Shown: in pieces, positions 46,139-56,095 of the stretch
Layout: each line of letters opens with the position of its first letter
Position numbering within the stretch: position 1 is the first letter of the stretch
Origin: Oscillospiraceae bacterium
Lineage (GTDB): Bacteria > Bacillota > Clostridia > Oscillospirales > Acutalibacteraceae
Direction: 5' to 3'
Assembly (NCBI GenBank): GCA_015065615.1
Contig: SVPY01000007.1
Location: 1-64,000 of the forward strand
Length of the DNA stretch: 64,000 nucleotides
Program-made: the position numbers and the translations under genes
The notes under the pieces: generated by a model
What the model was told of the DNA's origin: nothing
Databases searched by the model: none
What the model saw: the letters and a program-made list of their open reading frames with translations, nothing else

Positions 46139-46194
46139 TTGACAGCGAGATTAAAATAGTATATAATCAGAACAAAAGTTCGGAACATTTGTTC
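46139..46194 (+). promoter_or_regulatory. sigma-A promoter with two tandem LexA/DinR (Cheo-box-type) operators
   Basis: TTGACA (46139-46144), 17-bp spacer, TATAAT (46162-46167); GAACAAAAGTTC (46170-46181) and GAACATTTGTTC (46183-46194), both GAAC-N4-GTTC. Confidence 0.85.
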
Positions 46195-46218
46195 GATATA
46201 ATTTAGAGAGGTGAGCCC

Positions 46219-47406
46219 GTGTACAGACAAGGAAGAGTGATACTTCACTGCGATATGAATAATTACTTTGCTACGGTAGAGGAAAAGTACGAACCGAAGC
46301 TTAAAAATATTCCCTTTGCCGTATGCGGCGACCCGCAGATGCGCCACAGCATAGTGATGGCTAAAAATTCCCTTGCAAAAAAGTACGGGGTCATTTCGGG
46401 TATAAGCTTCAGTCAGGCAAAAAAGCTGTGCCCGAATTTACAGTATATAAAGGCGGATTACGGTAAATATTTATCGGAGACCAAGGCGGCAAGAGAAATT
46501 TATAAAAAGTATACCGATAAAATTATCCCTTACGGACTTGACGAAGCGTGGCTTGATATGACGGATACGGGCGCGGATATAGATGAAGCAAAGCAGATAG
46601 CGGATATAATCAGGTATGAAATCTACTACAGCCGTGAGCTTTCGGCTTCGGTGGGAATAGGAGATAATTTGATATTTGCAAAGCTCGGCAGCGACTATAA
46701 AAAGCCCAACGCCACCACTCTTATTACAAGGAATAATTATAAGGAGCTGGTGTGGCCTTTGCCTGCCAAGGATTTATTGTTTGTGGGCGAGAGAAGAAAC
46801 AAGCTGCTTGCGGGATTCGGCATAAATACAATAGGCGATATCGCTTTAGCTGAGGAAAAAATGCTTAAAAGGCTGCTGGGCAAGGTGGGCGGTGATTTAA
46901 AATCCTTTGCAAACGGGGACGACAGAAGTTTTCACCCCGAAAACGATACAGTTAAAAGTGTGGGAAATACCATCACTGCGCCTAAGGATATAGAAAATAC
47001 TGCCGATGCGCTGGCTTTAATTTATCTGCTTTCAAATGCCGTGGCAATCAGGCTTAAAAAACACGCTCTTGCCGCCTTGACGGTAAGCGTGATTTTTAAA
47101 GATAATAAGTTTATAGGTTTTACAAGAAGCTTTACTTCGAAAATACCCGTGAGCAGCGGCGAAGAGATTTTTATAACAGCAAAAGAACTGCTTTTAAAGC
47201 ATTATAAATGGGAATGCTCTTTAAGGTCGCTGGGTATAAGGGCGGAAAATTTGATAGATAATAAATTTACTCAGCTTTCATTTTTTGCTAACGACAGCGA
47301 GAGTGAAATATACCTTTCAAAGGAGATGGAGCTTGCGGTAAATCAGCTTAAATACAGGGTAGGGGAATTAAGTTTGGAAAAAACATCGATGATAGGAGAA
47401 TACTGA
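46219..47406 (+). CDS. dinB: Y-family DNA polymerase (Pol IV-like)
   Basis: RVILHCDMNNYFATVEEKYEPKLKNIPFAVCGDP; YGLDEAWLDMT; SASVGIGDNLIFAKLGSDYKKP. Confidence 0.93.
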   Translation: MYRQGRVILHCDMNNYFATVEEKYEPKLKNIPFAVCGDPQMRHSIVMAKNSLAKKYGVISGISFSQAKKLCPNLQYIKADYGKYLSETKAAREIYKKYTDKIIPYGLDEAWLDMTDTGADIDEAKQIADIIRYEIYYSRELSASVGIGDNLIFAKLGSDYKKPNATTLITRNNYKELVWPLPAKDLLFVGERRNKLLAGFGINTIGDIALAEEKMLKRLLGKVGGDLKSFANGDDRSFHPENDTVKSVGNTITAPKDIENTADALALIYLLSNAVAIRLKKHALAALTVSVIFKDNKFIGFTRSFTSKIPVSSGEEIFITAKELLLKHYKWECSLRSLGIRAENLIDNKFTQLSFFANDSESEIYLSKEMELAVNQLKYRVGELSLEKTSMIGEY

Positions 47407-47408
47407 TT

Positions 47409-48041
47409 ATGTGCGGAAGATATACGGTACTTACGGAAGATGAAATTATAAAGATACGGCAGATTTTAAGGGATATTTCCCTTGGGTTGGTTCGCGACGA
47501 AATAGGAAAAAATGCTGTAGATGAGGGCGGCAAAAAAGAGGTGTTCCCCACAAATACCGCTCCCGTAATTACGAGAGACAAATTAGGTGTGAATTTTGAG
47601 AATATAAAATGGGGCTTCAAAAAATGGCAGGACGGCGGTGTCATTATAAACGCAAGGGCAGAGACCTTAAAAGAAAAAGTTATGTTTGCAAAGCACCTTT
47701 TTACGGGCAGGTGCGTTGTGCCTGCAGGTGAATTTTTCGAGTGGGAAAGGATTGGCGGAAAAAAGAAAAAGTACTACGCAAAGGATAGGGGCGGAAACCT
47801 TCTTTTTATGGCAGGCTTATACAGAAACGTCAGGGATAATGAGTCAGTAAGCGGCTATAGCCGTGAATTTGTTATAATTACAAAGAATTCAGTAACCGAA
47901 ATAAACAAGATTCACAGCCGTATGCCTGTTCTTTTGCGAGTGGATCAGATTGAACCGTGGCTTAACGGAAAAATGAGTCCCGAGGAACTGGTGAGTTCTT
48001 ACTATGAAGTAGAAATAGCTCCCTGTGAGGATGAAAAGTAA
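47409..48041 (+). CDS. SOS response-associated peptidase (SRAP/YedK/HMCES family)
   Basis: MCGRYTVLTE with catalytic Cys2; INARAETLKEKVMFAKHLFTGRCVVPAGEFFEW; SRMPVLL. Confidence 0.95.
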   Translation: MCGRYTVLTEDEIIKIRQILRDISLGLVRDEIGKNAVDEGGKKEVFPTNTAPVITRDKLGVNFENIKWGFKKWQDGGVIINARAETLKEKVMFAKHLFTGRCVVPAGEFFEWERIGGKKKKYYAKDRGGNLLFMAGLYRNVRDNESVSGYSREFVIITKNSVTEINKIHSRMPVLLRVDQIEPWLNGKMSPEELVSSYYEVEIAPCEDEK

Positions 48042-48133
48042 GATATTTTATTGCTAACGATTTCTCCTTATGCTATAATGAAAATATCTGATAAATTACT
48101 TTGTTAACTAATTAAGTAAGAAAAGGTGATATT

Positions 48134-49645
48134 ATGGCTAAGTTGTTTGCAAATATCGATACTAACGATTACGGTGACAGATTTTTAAATGACCTGACTG
48201 ATAAGAAAAATAACCTTATAAAAGAGGACCTTTATCCTTTTGTGGATCAGTACGCAGGTAAAAGCGTAACGGATTTGCTTATTTGCTTAACCTGCCAGTA
48301 TTCAATTCCTGAAAGCAAGGTTTTAAGTGACTCAATATATAAATATAAAGAGGAAATTGAGAACGGTATTCCAGTAAATTATAAAGAACGTTTCCGCGGA
48401 ATTTATAAAATGTATAAAGAGTATGGTATTGATCCCATTGAGGTGTGGCTTGAAAGATGCAGGGATGTTAATTTAACTCCTTGGGTAACACTTCGAATGA
48501 ACGACTGCCACTGCCCTGAGCTTGACACTTGCTTCTTGCGCCCCGAATTTTTCTATGAAGCTAAGAAAAACGGATGGATGATAGGCGAAAAATACGGATA
48601 TTTCAGAAACTGCCTTGATTATGCGGCGGAAGAAGTAAGAAATTTGTGGCTTAATTACATTGACGAGCAGCTTTATAAATATGACGTGGATGGCTTAGAG
48701 CTTGACTTCCAGCGCGAAATTCACTGCTTTGACTATATAAATCAGCCTGAGTGCTATAAGATAATGAATGATTTTATAAGAAAAGTAAAGGGGATAGTTA
48801 CAAAGCACGAAGAAATTAAAGGTCATAAAATTATGCTGGGCGTAAGGCTTATGCGCGATATTGAGCAGAATAAAGCTTACGGCTTCGATGCAGTTACATG
48901 GGATAAAGAAAAGTTAGTGGATATGATAGTTGTTACTCCCCGATGGGAAACTAACGACAGCGATATGCCCATTAAAGCTTGGAAAGAAACCTTAAAAAAT
49001 ACCGAAATTTATGCAGGTATGGAAACTTTAATAAAAAGTTGCGATAAACGAGGCCATGCAACAGCGGACTCTATAAGGGGATACTCTAACCGTTATCTTT
49101 CCGACGGTGCCGACGGAATGTATTTATTTAACTATTATCCGCTTCCCGACAGCGATTCAGAGGGCGAGAAGATTAGAAAAGCAAGAAGTATGGATATTTT
49201 TGCTACCTGCGGTAATTTAGATGACGTACGCTCAAAAGCGATGCGTTATATCGTAACAAAGCAGGATATGGTGCCGGAAGGTTATAAAGGGTATAAGCCT
49301 TTGCCCATTTTATTAAATGGTGAAGAACAGAATATTAGAGTAAACGTAGGCGAATTGCCTGCCGAAAAGAAAGTTAAGTTATTTATAGGTATCGAGGGAA
49401 CAGAAGCTTTTGAGACGGAAGTTAAAGTTTTTGGCAATAAACTGAATTTAACCCGTGAAAACCCGAAGCCTGCCGATATGCAGGAAATTGTTACTGAAGG
49501 GGAAATCGTTTGCGAATGCGGATATATTTCAAACGGCACTCTTACTTACTCTGCTATGGTGGAAACCTTAACAAGCGGCGAATACGAAATAAGTTTTTCA
49601 GGCAATAAAGGTAAAATTACCTATATCGAATTTTATATAGAATAA
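48134..49645 (+). CDS. GH10-like TIM-barrel glycosidase-related protein
   Basis: DVNLTPWVTLRMNDCHCPE, YDVDGLELDFQREIHCF; barrel-type motifs only, no exact family recognised. Confidence 0.5.
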   Translation: MAKLFANIDTNDYGDRFLNDLTDKKNNLIKEDLYPFVDQYAGKSVTDLLICLTCQYSIPESKVLSDSIYKYKEEIENGIPVNYKERFRGIYKMYKEYGIDPIEVWLERCRDVNLTPWVTLRMNDCHCPELDTCFLRPEFFYEAKKNGWMIGEKYGYFRNCLDYAAEEVRNLWLNYIDEQLYKYDVDGLELDFQREIHCFDYINQPECYKIMNDFIRKVKGIVTKHEEIKGHKIMLGVRLMRDIEQNKAYGFDAVTWDKEKLVDMIVVTPRWETNDSDMPIKAWKETLKNTEIYAGMETLIKSCDKRGHATADSIRGYSNRYLSDGADGMYLFNYYPLPDSDSEGEKIRKARSMDIFATCGNLDDVRSKAMRYIVTKQDMVPEGYKGYKPLPILLNGEEQNIRVNVGELPAEKKVKLFIGIEGTEAFETEVKVFGNKLNLTRENPKPADMQEIVTEGEIVCECGYISNGTLTYSAMVETLTSGEYEISFSGNKGKITYIEFYIE

Positions 49646-49647
49646 TT

Positions 49648-51669
49648 ATGAGAAATTTTGAAAGTAAATTTAAATTTGAAAGTAAATACGGCATTATAAA
49701 GCCGCAGCATTTGGGAATTTCCGGTAACAGATGCCTTGTAACAACTCCTTTTAATTACGTTACCGACCTTGAAAGTTTGCAGGCTCCCCCTTATGCCAAC
49801 ACAGGCTTTAGAAGTGAAGTTAAAATAGGCGGCGAAAGTGTAAAGTGCAATGAATATACCTGGAGAATAAACCTGATAGAGCGAAAGGGTGCTACCAGAG
49901 ATTTTGAAGTTTCTTCCCTTTCTGTTATTCCTCCTTATAAAAATGCAGTTTTGCAAGCCGTAAAAGTAAAAAACACTTCTGGAAGGGATATAGATATCCC
50001 GTTGGAGCTTTGGTATAAGGGAAACAGTGAATATTTAAACGACTGGATATTCCTGATTCCAAAAGTGACAAAGCCTGAGGCTGATGAGGTTGTGCTTGAA
50101 AATAAAGCTCTTTTGCTAAAAAACAGAGACGGCGCCGCATTTGCCATAACAAGCTCCTTAGAGTTTGAACATTTTGCTCTTGCTAAAATACTTAAAACAA
50201 GGGTTAGTTTTAAACCCGATGAAGAAAAGGTGTTTTATTTTTCTTTCCATTCAGGCCATATCGATACTCTAGAGGCTGAATATCTTCAGGTTATGGCGGA
50301 TTATGAAAGATACGTGGATGAAGCGTTTTTATTCGCAGAAAACGAGGAAAAAAGGCTTCTTTCGGCACTTCCTGAATTTAAAAGCGATAACGAAGCATAT
50401 GAAAAATTTTACTACCGTTCCTTGGCTACCTTGCTTTTGAACCGATGGGAGATACCGCTTTTTAAACTTAACCCCTACTATAGCACAGGCGGAACTACCG
50501 GCGGATGTATGTGTTCTTATCTTTGGGATTACGCCGGCCCATGGAATATACACCCTCTTGTGGATAAAGACGTGACAAAAGAGGAGATAAAAGCCTTTCT
50601 TGCGGTTGACCTTAGCTCTTCATATGCTATTATGCCTGTGGACGGCAAGAAAAACGGCCCGTGGTACCAGATAAATCAGGAGAAAATAATTGCGCTTATT
50701 TACCACTACCTTACAAATACGGGTGATTTTGCTTTTCTTAATGAGCAGGCAGGAGAGAAGACTGTAATAGAATGGGTTAAATTCCACGCATATTTTGGAG
50801 ATAATCTTGAAAAAGAAGCTAACTTAATTGATTACGGGGTAAAAGGCGAAGATCATCTGGAACTCAGGCGAGGCATACCTTACCATGGAATTATGCCCGA
50901 CCTTAATATGAGAAGGTACAAAACTTACGAGAGAGCAAGTGAGATATTATCCCTTTACGGTACGCCTGACGATAATTTGATGCAAAGAGCGAAGCTTGTG
51001 GCAGCTCTTGCCAAAGAAAAGCTTTGGGATAAGGACAAAAAATGGTTCAAATTCATTATCGACGGCAAGGAAGACTATCGTTATACCGTGCAGATGTTTA
51101 AGTTTTTAGATAGCGGCGCGGCGGATAAGGAGATAGTGGAGGGGCTTGTTTCCCATTTGAACGATAAAGAGTTCCTTTCTGATTTCGGTTTGCACAGTAT
51201 GAGCAAATTGGACGAAGCTTATGATCAGGTGGATATTGATAACGGTGGCGGCGGAATTTGCTCGCTGTTTGTTCCTGTTATATTGGAGCAGTTATATAAA
51301 ATTGGTAAATGTGAAATTGCAAACGATATACTGAATAGAGTTCTTTGGTGGGGCGAAAGAATGCCTTATTGGGGAGATTCATTAACTGCCAACGCCATTG
51401 CTTACAGAGAAGATACTCCCTTGCAGGCTACAATCGGTTCATCCGCAGCGGCGCAGATGATAATTTTCGGTATATTCGGGGTGAAATCGGATTTTTACGG
51501 AAATATAACTATCAATCCTGTAAAAAATCCTCCCGATAAGAATATGCGCCTTATAAATATGAAACTGAGAGGCAAAATTTTCAGTATTTATTTAAATGAG
51601 CAGGATTATACTGTAGAAACAGAGAACGTTAAAATTACAAAGCAGTATGGCGAAAAAACGGTAATATAA
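49648..51669 (+). CDS. six-hairpin glycosidase-like protein
   Basis: Follows the previous gene by 2 nt; SYLWDYAGPWNIHPLVD..ALIYHYLTNTGDFAFLNEQ.. DVDNGGGGICSLFVPVILEQLYKIGKCEIANDIL alpha-toroid-like repeats. Confidence 0.6.
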   Translation: MRNFESKFKFESKYGIIKPQHLGISGNRCLVTTPFNYVTDLESLQAPPYANTGFRSEVKIGGESVKCNEYTWRINLIERKGATRDFEVSSLSVIPPYKNAVLQAVKVKNTSGRDIDIPLELWYKGNSEYLNDWIFLIPKVTKPEADEVVLENKALLLKNRDGAAFAITSSLEFEHFALAKILKTRVSFKPDEEKVFYFSFHSGHIDTLEAEYLQVMADYERYVDEAFLFAENEEKRLLSALPEFKSDNEAYEKFYYRSLATLLLNRWEIPLFKLNPYYSTGGTTGGCMCSYLWDYAGPWNIHPLVDKDVTKEEIKAFLAVDLSSSYAIMPVDGKKNGPWYQINQEKIIALIYHYLTNTGDFAFLNEQAGEKTVIEWVKFHAYFGDNLEKEANLIDYGVKGEDHLELRRGIPYHGIMPDLNMRRYKTYERASEILSLYGTPDDNLMQRAKLVAALAKEKLWDKDKKWFKFIIDGKEDYRYTVQMFKFLDSGAADKEIVEGLVSHLNDKEFLSDFGLHSMSKLDEAYDQVDIDNGGGGICSLFVPVILEQLYKIGKCEIANDILNRVLWWGERMPYWGDSLTANAIAYREDTPLQATIGSSAAAQMIIFGIFGVKSDFYGNITINPVKNPPDKNMRLINMKLRGKIFSIYLNEQDYTVETENVKITKQYGEKTVI

Positions 51670-51673
51670 ATAA

Positions 51674-51716
51674 AAAAGAGAAGGGTTCATTTTAAAGCTT
51701 GAATCCTTCTCTTTTA
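51674..51716. terminator. convergent terminator
   Basis: aaaagagaagggttcattttaaagcttgaatccttctctttt. Confidence 0.88.
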
Positions 51717-51737
51717 ATTTTGATAGTTGGTATTTAA

Positions 51738-53177
51738 TTATTTAACAGACCACTTTGTGCCTTCTTTTGTATCGAGAATCTGGACGTTCATTGCGCTGAG
51801 CTCTTCGCGGATGCTATCTGCCAAAGCGAAATCGCGGTTCTTTTTAGCTTCAAGGCGCTTTGCAATAAGCTCCTCGATTTTAGCTACGTCTACACCCTCG
51901 GGAATTTCAGCGGGTGTTAATTCTTCTGTTGCCTTGGGCTTTACTTTTTCTGTGGGTTTGTTTGTTAAAAGGTCAAGGGAGAGAACCTTATCGTATTCCT
52001 TTAAGATGGCAAGCTTTGTAGCGCCGTTTGTTTTAAGCTTTAAAATATCGTAAACTGCTGTTAAGCCTAATGATGTGTTCAAATCGTTACCAACGAGGTT
52101 AATGAATTTCTCTTTTGCTTCTGCTACTACGGCTTCGTCGATTTCGCCTTCGTTCTGAATGGAAGCAATTCTTGTTAAAAGCTTATTGTATGCGCCTGCT
52201 GTGTTATCAAGGCTTTCAAAAGTAAATACTAAAGGCTTGCGGTAATGGGACTGTAAGCAGAACATACGGTAAACGAGGGGGTCGTAACCCTTTTCTTCAA
52301 GAAGAGAAACTGTTAAGAAGTCTCCCTTACTTTTACTCATCTTACCTCTTGCATCGTTTAAATGAAGAACGTGGAACCAGTTATTGCACCACTTTTTACC
52401 TGTGTAAGCTTCGCTCTGTGCGATTTCGTTTGTGTGGTGGGGGAAGGCGTTATCAATACCACCGCAGTGAATGTCGAGTGTTTCGCCTAAATACTTAAGG
52501 CTGATGCCGGAGCACTCAATGTGCCAGCCGGGGTAACCGTTGCCCCAGGGGCTATCCCACTTTAATTCCTGATCGTCAAACTTACTCTTTGTAAACCAGA
52601 GAACGAAGTCTGCTTTATTTCTCTTGTTTTCGTCCTCTTCAACGCTGTCGCGTACGCCTACTGCAAGGTCTTCTTCCTTGAAGTTCTGGAAAACGTAGTA
52701 GGTAGAAAGTTTACTTGTATCGAAATATACGTTGCCGCCTGCGATGTAAGCGTAGCCTTTTTCTAAAAGTGTTTCAATAAGGTGAATGTAATCATCTACG
52801 CAGCTTGTGGCGGGAACAACTATCTCGGGTTTTTTGATGTTTAATTTCTTGCAATCGGAGAAGAATGCGTCAGTATAGAACTGAGCAATTTCCATAACGG
52901 TTTTCTTCTCTCTTTTTGCGCCCTTGAGCATCTTATCTTCGCCCGTGTCGCCGTCGCTTGAGAGGTGGCCAACGTCTGTGATGTTCATAGCTCTGGTAAC
53001 TTCGTAGCCTGCGAAATTTAAGAACTTTTCTAAAACGTCCTCCATTATATAGGTTCTGAGGTTACCGATGTGAGCAAAATGATAAACAGTAGGGCCGCAG
53101 GTATACATTTTTACCTTGCCTTCTTCGTTGGGGATGAATTCATCTTTGCTTCTTGTAAGTGTGTTATAAAGTTTCAT
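51738..53177 (-). CDS. cysS: cysteinyl-tRNA synthetase
   Basis: KMYTCGPTVYHFAHIGNLRTYIMEDVLEKFL; KMSKSKGDF. Confidence 0.98.
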   Translation of the reverse strand: MKLYNTLTRSKDEFIPNEEGKVKMYTCGPTVYHFAHIGNLRTYIMEDVLEKFLNFAGYEVTRAMNITDVGHLSSDGDTGEDKMLKGAKREKKTVMEIAQFYTDAFFSDCKKLNIKKPEIVVPATSCVDDYIHLIETLLEKGYAYIAGGNVYFDTSKLSTYYVFQNFKEEDLAVGVRDSVEEDENKRNKADFVLWFTKSKFDDQELKWDSPWGNGYPGWHIECSGISLKYLGETLDIHCGGIDNAFPHHTNEIAQSEAYTGKKWCNNWFHVLHLNDARGKMSKSKGDFLTVSLLEEKGYDPLVYRMFCLQSHYRKPLVFTFESLDNTAGAYNKLLTRIASIQNEGEIDEAVVAEAKEKFINLVGNDLNTSLGLTAVYDILKLKTNGATKLAILKEYDKVLSLDLLTNKPTEKVKPKATEELTPAEIPEGVDVAKIEELIAKRLEAKKNRDFALADSIREELSAMNVQILDTKEGTKWSVK

Positions 53178-53204
53178 ATTAATAATCCTTTCGATTCTTT
53201 TTTA

Positions 53205-53882
53205 TTATTGACCGCAGGGCGGGATGATATTATCGGTGGGCTCTTCTGTGCTTGTAAGCTTTGCCATTTGCTTTTGGAGTTTTTCAATTTCCATACGCAT
53301 ACGGCAGAGTTCCTGAGAGACGGGGTCGGCTACGTGTATCTGGTCGAGACATTCGTTTACCTTTATGCCGTTTATTCTTACCACTCTTGCAGGTACGCCT
53401 ACGGCTGTGGCGTTATCGGGTACGGTGTCCAGCACCACGGCGCCTGCGGCTATGCGGACGTTATTTCCTATAGTGAAGGGGCCTAAAACCTTTGCGCCTG
53501 CGCCAACCAAAACGTTATCGCCTAAGGTGGGGTGGCGCTTGCCCGTATCTTTACCCGTACCGCCTAAGGTTACGTTCTGGTAAAGCGTGCAGTTATCACC
53601 GATTACGGCGGTCTCACCTATTACCACACCCATACCGTGGTCAATAAAGAGGTTTTTGCCTATTGTTGCGCCCGGGTGAATCTCGATGCCCGTTCTTCTT
53701 CTTGATATCTGCGAGATCATTCTGGCGATAAATTTCATATTGTGGGTATGAAACCAATGGGCTTTGCGGTAACTTCTTATGGCTTTGAAGCCGGAATAGA
53801 GAAAGTAAACTTCAAGGCGGCTTTTGGCGGCAGGGTCGCGCGCCATTACGGCGTCTAATTCTTCTCGTAATTTTTTGAACAT
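53205..53882 (-). CDS. cysE: serine O-acetyltransferase
   Basis: [95 protein letters not shown]; start 53882 chosen because it has an RBS and the longer ORF runs into the T-box. Confidence 0.97.
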   Translation of the reverse strand: MFKKLREELDAVMARDPAAKSRLEVYFLYSGFKAIRSYRKAHWFHTHNMKFIARMISQISRRRTGIEIHPGATIGKNLFIDHGMGVVIGETAVIGDNCTLYQNVTLGGTGKDTGKRHPTLGDNVLVGAGAKVLGPFTIGNNVRIAAGAVVLDTVPDNATAVGVPARVVRINGIKVNECLDQIHVADPVSQELCRMRMEIEKLQKQMAKLTSTEEPTDNIIPPCGQ

Positions 53883-53934
53883 AAAATCGCTCCTTTTTAT
53901 TAATATAAAAGGAAAAGTGATTTTAATGGAAAAT

Positions 53935-54190
53935 AAAAAAGCCTCCTGCAAGGGTACAAAACTACCCTGCACGAAGGCGATAATTCGCGGTTCCACTTCG
54001 TATTTATCACTTACGCTTCCTTTTAAAGCGTTTGCCTTAACGGGGCATGGCGTACATACCTACTGAAACTGAAAATAAATTTTTTCGGAATGTCTACTCG
54101 CGGGTGCATTTCGCTTTTTTATTAAACAAAGGAAGCTTACAGCCTGCGGCTTCCTATCTCTGGTGTTTTTATGAAAGCTACTTCTCCCGG
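53935..54190 (-). ncRNA. T-box leader riboswitch, predicted Cys (specifier TGC)
   Basis: Minus strand reads gcgaaaTGCacccgcgagtag (specifier at 54106-54108), T-box gaagTGGAaccgcg, terminator gccttcgtgcagggtagttttgtacccttgcaggaggctttttta. UGGA would pair with a U discriminator base as in tRNA-Cys. Confidence 0.93.
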
Positions 54191-54322
54191 TCACGGTATT
54201 TGAAGATATTATACTATTTATTTTATGATTTGTAAAGATTAAGGTTAAAACAAAATTTAAATTTATTGACCTAAAAGGATTTATGAGATAAAATAATTAC
54301 ATAAAAGATAAAAGGTGATTAA

Positions 54323-54733
54323 ATGAAGCATAAAGACCACATGGTTACAAGCTGGGGAACTAACAGGCGTGATATAGACCACGATGAATTTTACGAACAG
54401 TTTGAAAAAAATTACGAGAGGCGCGGCGAGGGCACCGTACTTTTAAACGGCAGAAGGGTAATTGTTTTCGAGCCTTTTTTGGAAGAAGACGGCAAAACAT
54501 ATTTAAATTTATTCGGAGAATTCAAATTGGAGCTTAATAAAAACGAGCTTGAAGGAATCCGAATAGCTCACGAGGGTTTGAATTTCGGGCAAAGCGAGAA
54601 AATTGCTTTTATTTTGGATGGCCCGGATATTATCGGCAGCGTAACCTACCTTGACGAAGAAGGTATGAAAATATACGAAGAAAAAAGAAAAAATAAACCT
54701 AAGAAAATTATATTCGAACCCACTGAAGAATAA
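54323..54733 (+). CDS. hypothetical protein
   Basis: Open frame with RBS (aaaggtgatta); no family recognised. Confidence 0.6.
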   Translation: MKHKDHMVTSWGTNRRDIDHDEFYEQFEKNYERRGEGTVLLNGRRVIVFEPFLEEDGKTYLNLFGEFKLELNKNELEGIRIAHEGLNFGQSEKIAFILDGPDIIGSVTYLDEEGMKIYEEKRKNKPKKIIFEPTEE

Positions 54734-54804
54734 TCGGTGGGTTATGTTTTTGGAGTTGTTTCAAAATAAAAAAGAAAAGGCGGAGGGGGTTCCGCCTTAT
54801 TTGG

Positions 54805-55533
54805 TTATTTAATTGCTGCTTTAAGTTCTTCGAGAGTCATGCCGGTGACAGTGTCTTTTATACTTACAGCACCGATTTTCACTTCAATCAAATCGCCGTT
54901 ACGTGCCTTTACAGATGAAGAAAAGTCACCTTTTTTATCAATCAGATTGCTTTGAAGTATAGCCTTGTCATTTTCAATTTTGACCATAAAAGGCTCTGTT
55001 GCGCCGTAGTAATTACCGAAATTGCTGTCTTTAGATAAGAACAGCATATAAGTTCCGCCGATCTCAGGTTCAATATAGAGGGAGTCCTGAATGTTCAAAG
55101 TAATGATTTCTGTTTTTGTAGCAGGCTTTACAATTATGCCTGTTTCATCAATAACGGCATCAGATTTTTCGAGGTTAATTCTTTCAATGTAACGATGGTT
55201 TACAAGGATGCTGCTTTCCGTAAAATCGCCCTTTACAACTTCACTTACAGTAAATCTGTAAAGTCTGCCTTCTACGTAATCGGTTTCGGATTCTTTTGTT
55301 ACATCGTTAATATCACGGCGCATATTCCAAGTTTTTTCAAGCTTTTCATACTTGCCGATAACAACGAAATCAGCCATTTCAGCCATTTCTTCTGCACCTA
55401 ATGAAACAGGGTAATCGTAATGAATTTGTATGGAATTATTATTAGGTGTTGTACATCCTGTGAAAAACAAAGCTGAAATCATCAAGACTATTGCAAGAAC
55501 TGAAGATATTTTTAAAATTTTAGTTGTTTTCAT
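54805..55533 (-). CDS. lipoprotein sharing an extracytoplasmic domain with 56096-56947
   Basis: Lipobox ISALFFTGC; EMADFVVIGKYEKL..LYRFTVSEVVKGD..GGTYMLFLSKDSNFGNYYGATEP. Confidence 0.75.
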   Translation of the reverse strand: MKTTKILKISSVLAIVLMISALFFTGCTTPNNNSIQIHYDYPVSLGAEEMAEMADFVVIGKYEKLEKTWNMRRDINDVTKESETDYVEGRLYRFTVSEVVKGDFTESSILVNHRYIERINLEKSDAVIDETGIIVKPATKTEIITLNIQDSLYIEPEIGGTYMLFLSKDSNFGNYYGATEPFMVKIENDKAILQSNLIDKKGDFSSSVKARNGDLIEVKIGAVSIKDTVTGMTLEELKAAIK

Positions 55534-55545
55534 CGTTCTATCTCC

Positions 55546-56088
55546 TTAATTGTATGCATCGGTAACACCTTCTATATCATCAGCTTGAGGTGTGTATATA
55601 GTATTTCTGTTTCGATTGTATCCCATGACTGCATTAGGATTATTAGTATCATCAAGTCCTAATGTATGACCTAATTCGTGACAAGCAACACTTTTAAATA
55701 CGTTTTCGTTTGTTCCTGTATGTGCTATATTAACGTATGCGGTAAATGAAGTAAGAACATAATTAGGTGTTGAATGAGGTTGCATATAACCGTAATAAGT
55801 CGATGATGACTCATTTACAATTGTAATAGTATTAGAGGAAGAACTGGAGTAACTTATATTATATCCAACAGCTGAAGTCCAACTTGACATCGCTGTTCTC
55901 CAAAATGTTTTGTAAGTTGATGATGAAGTTGAAGTATTAATTGCTCCTCCCCAGGTGTATGTTGCCCTTTTATCTGCTACTTTATAACATAACAGATCGT
56001 AAGCAAAAATTTGAATTGTTAGAGAAAATACAAGCATAACCGCAATTAATAGTGCAACCATCCTCTTTAAAACATTGTGTTTATTCAT
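55546..56088 (-). CDS. secreted matrixin-like (M10/metzincin) metalloprotease
   Basis: N-terminal signal peptide; HELGHTLGLDDTNNPNAVMGYNRN (HExxHxxGxxD/H plus Met-turn). Confidence 0.88.
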   Translation of the reverse strand: MNKHNVLKRMVALLIAVMLVFSLTIQIFAYDLLCYKVADKRATYTWGGAINTSTSSSTYKTFWRTAMSSWTSAVGYNISYSSSSSNTITIVNESSSTYYGYMQPHSTPNYVLTSFTAYVNIAHTGTNENVFKSVACHELGHTLGLDDTNNPNAVMGYNRNRNTIYTPQADDIEGVTDAYN

Positions 56089-56095
56089 AGTAAGC

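Noticed and set aside
53883-53996. N-terminal extension of CysE in the ORF track
   Set aside because: The extension overlaps the T-box terminator; the start at 53882 has an RBS (aaggagcg).
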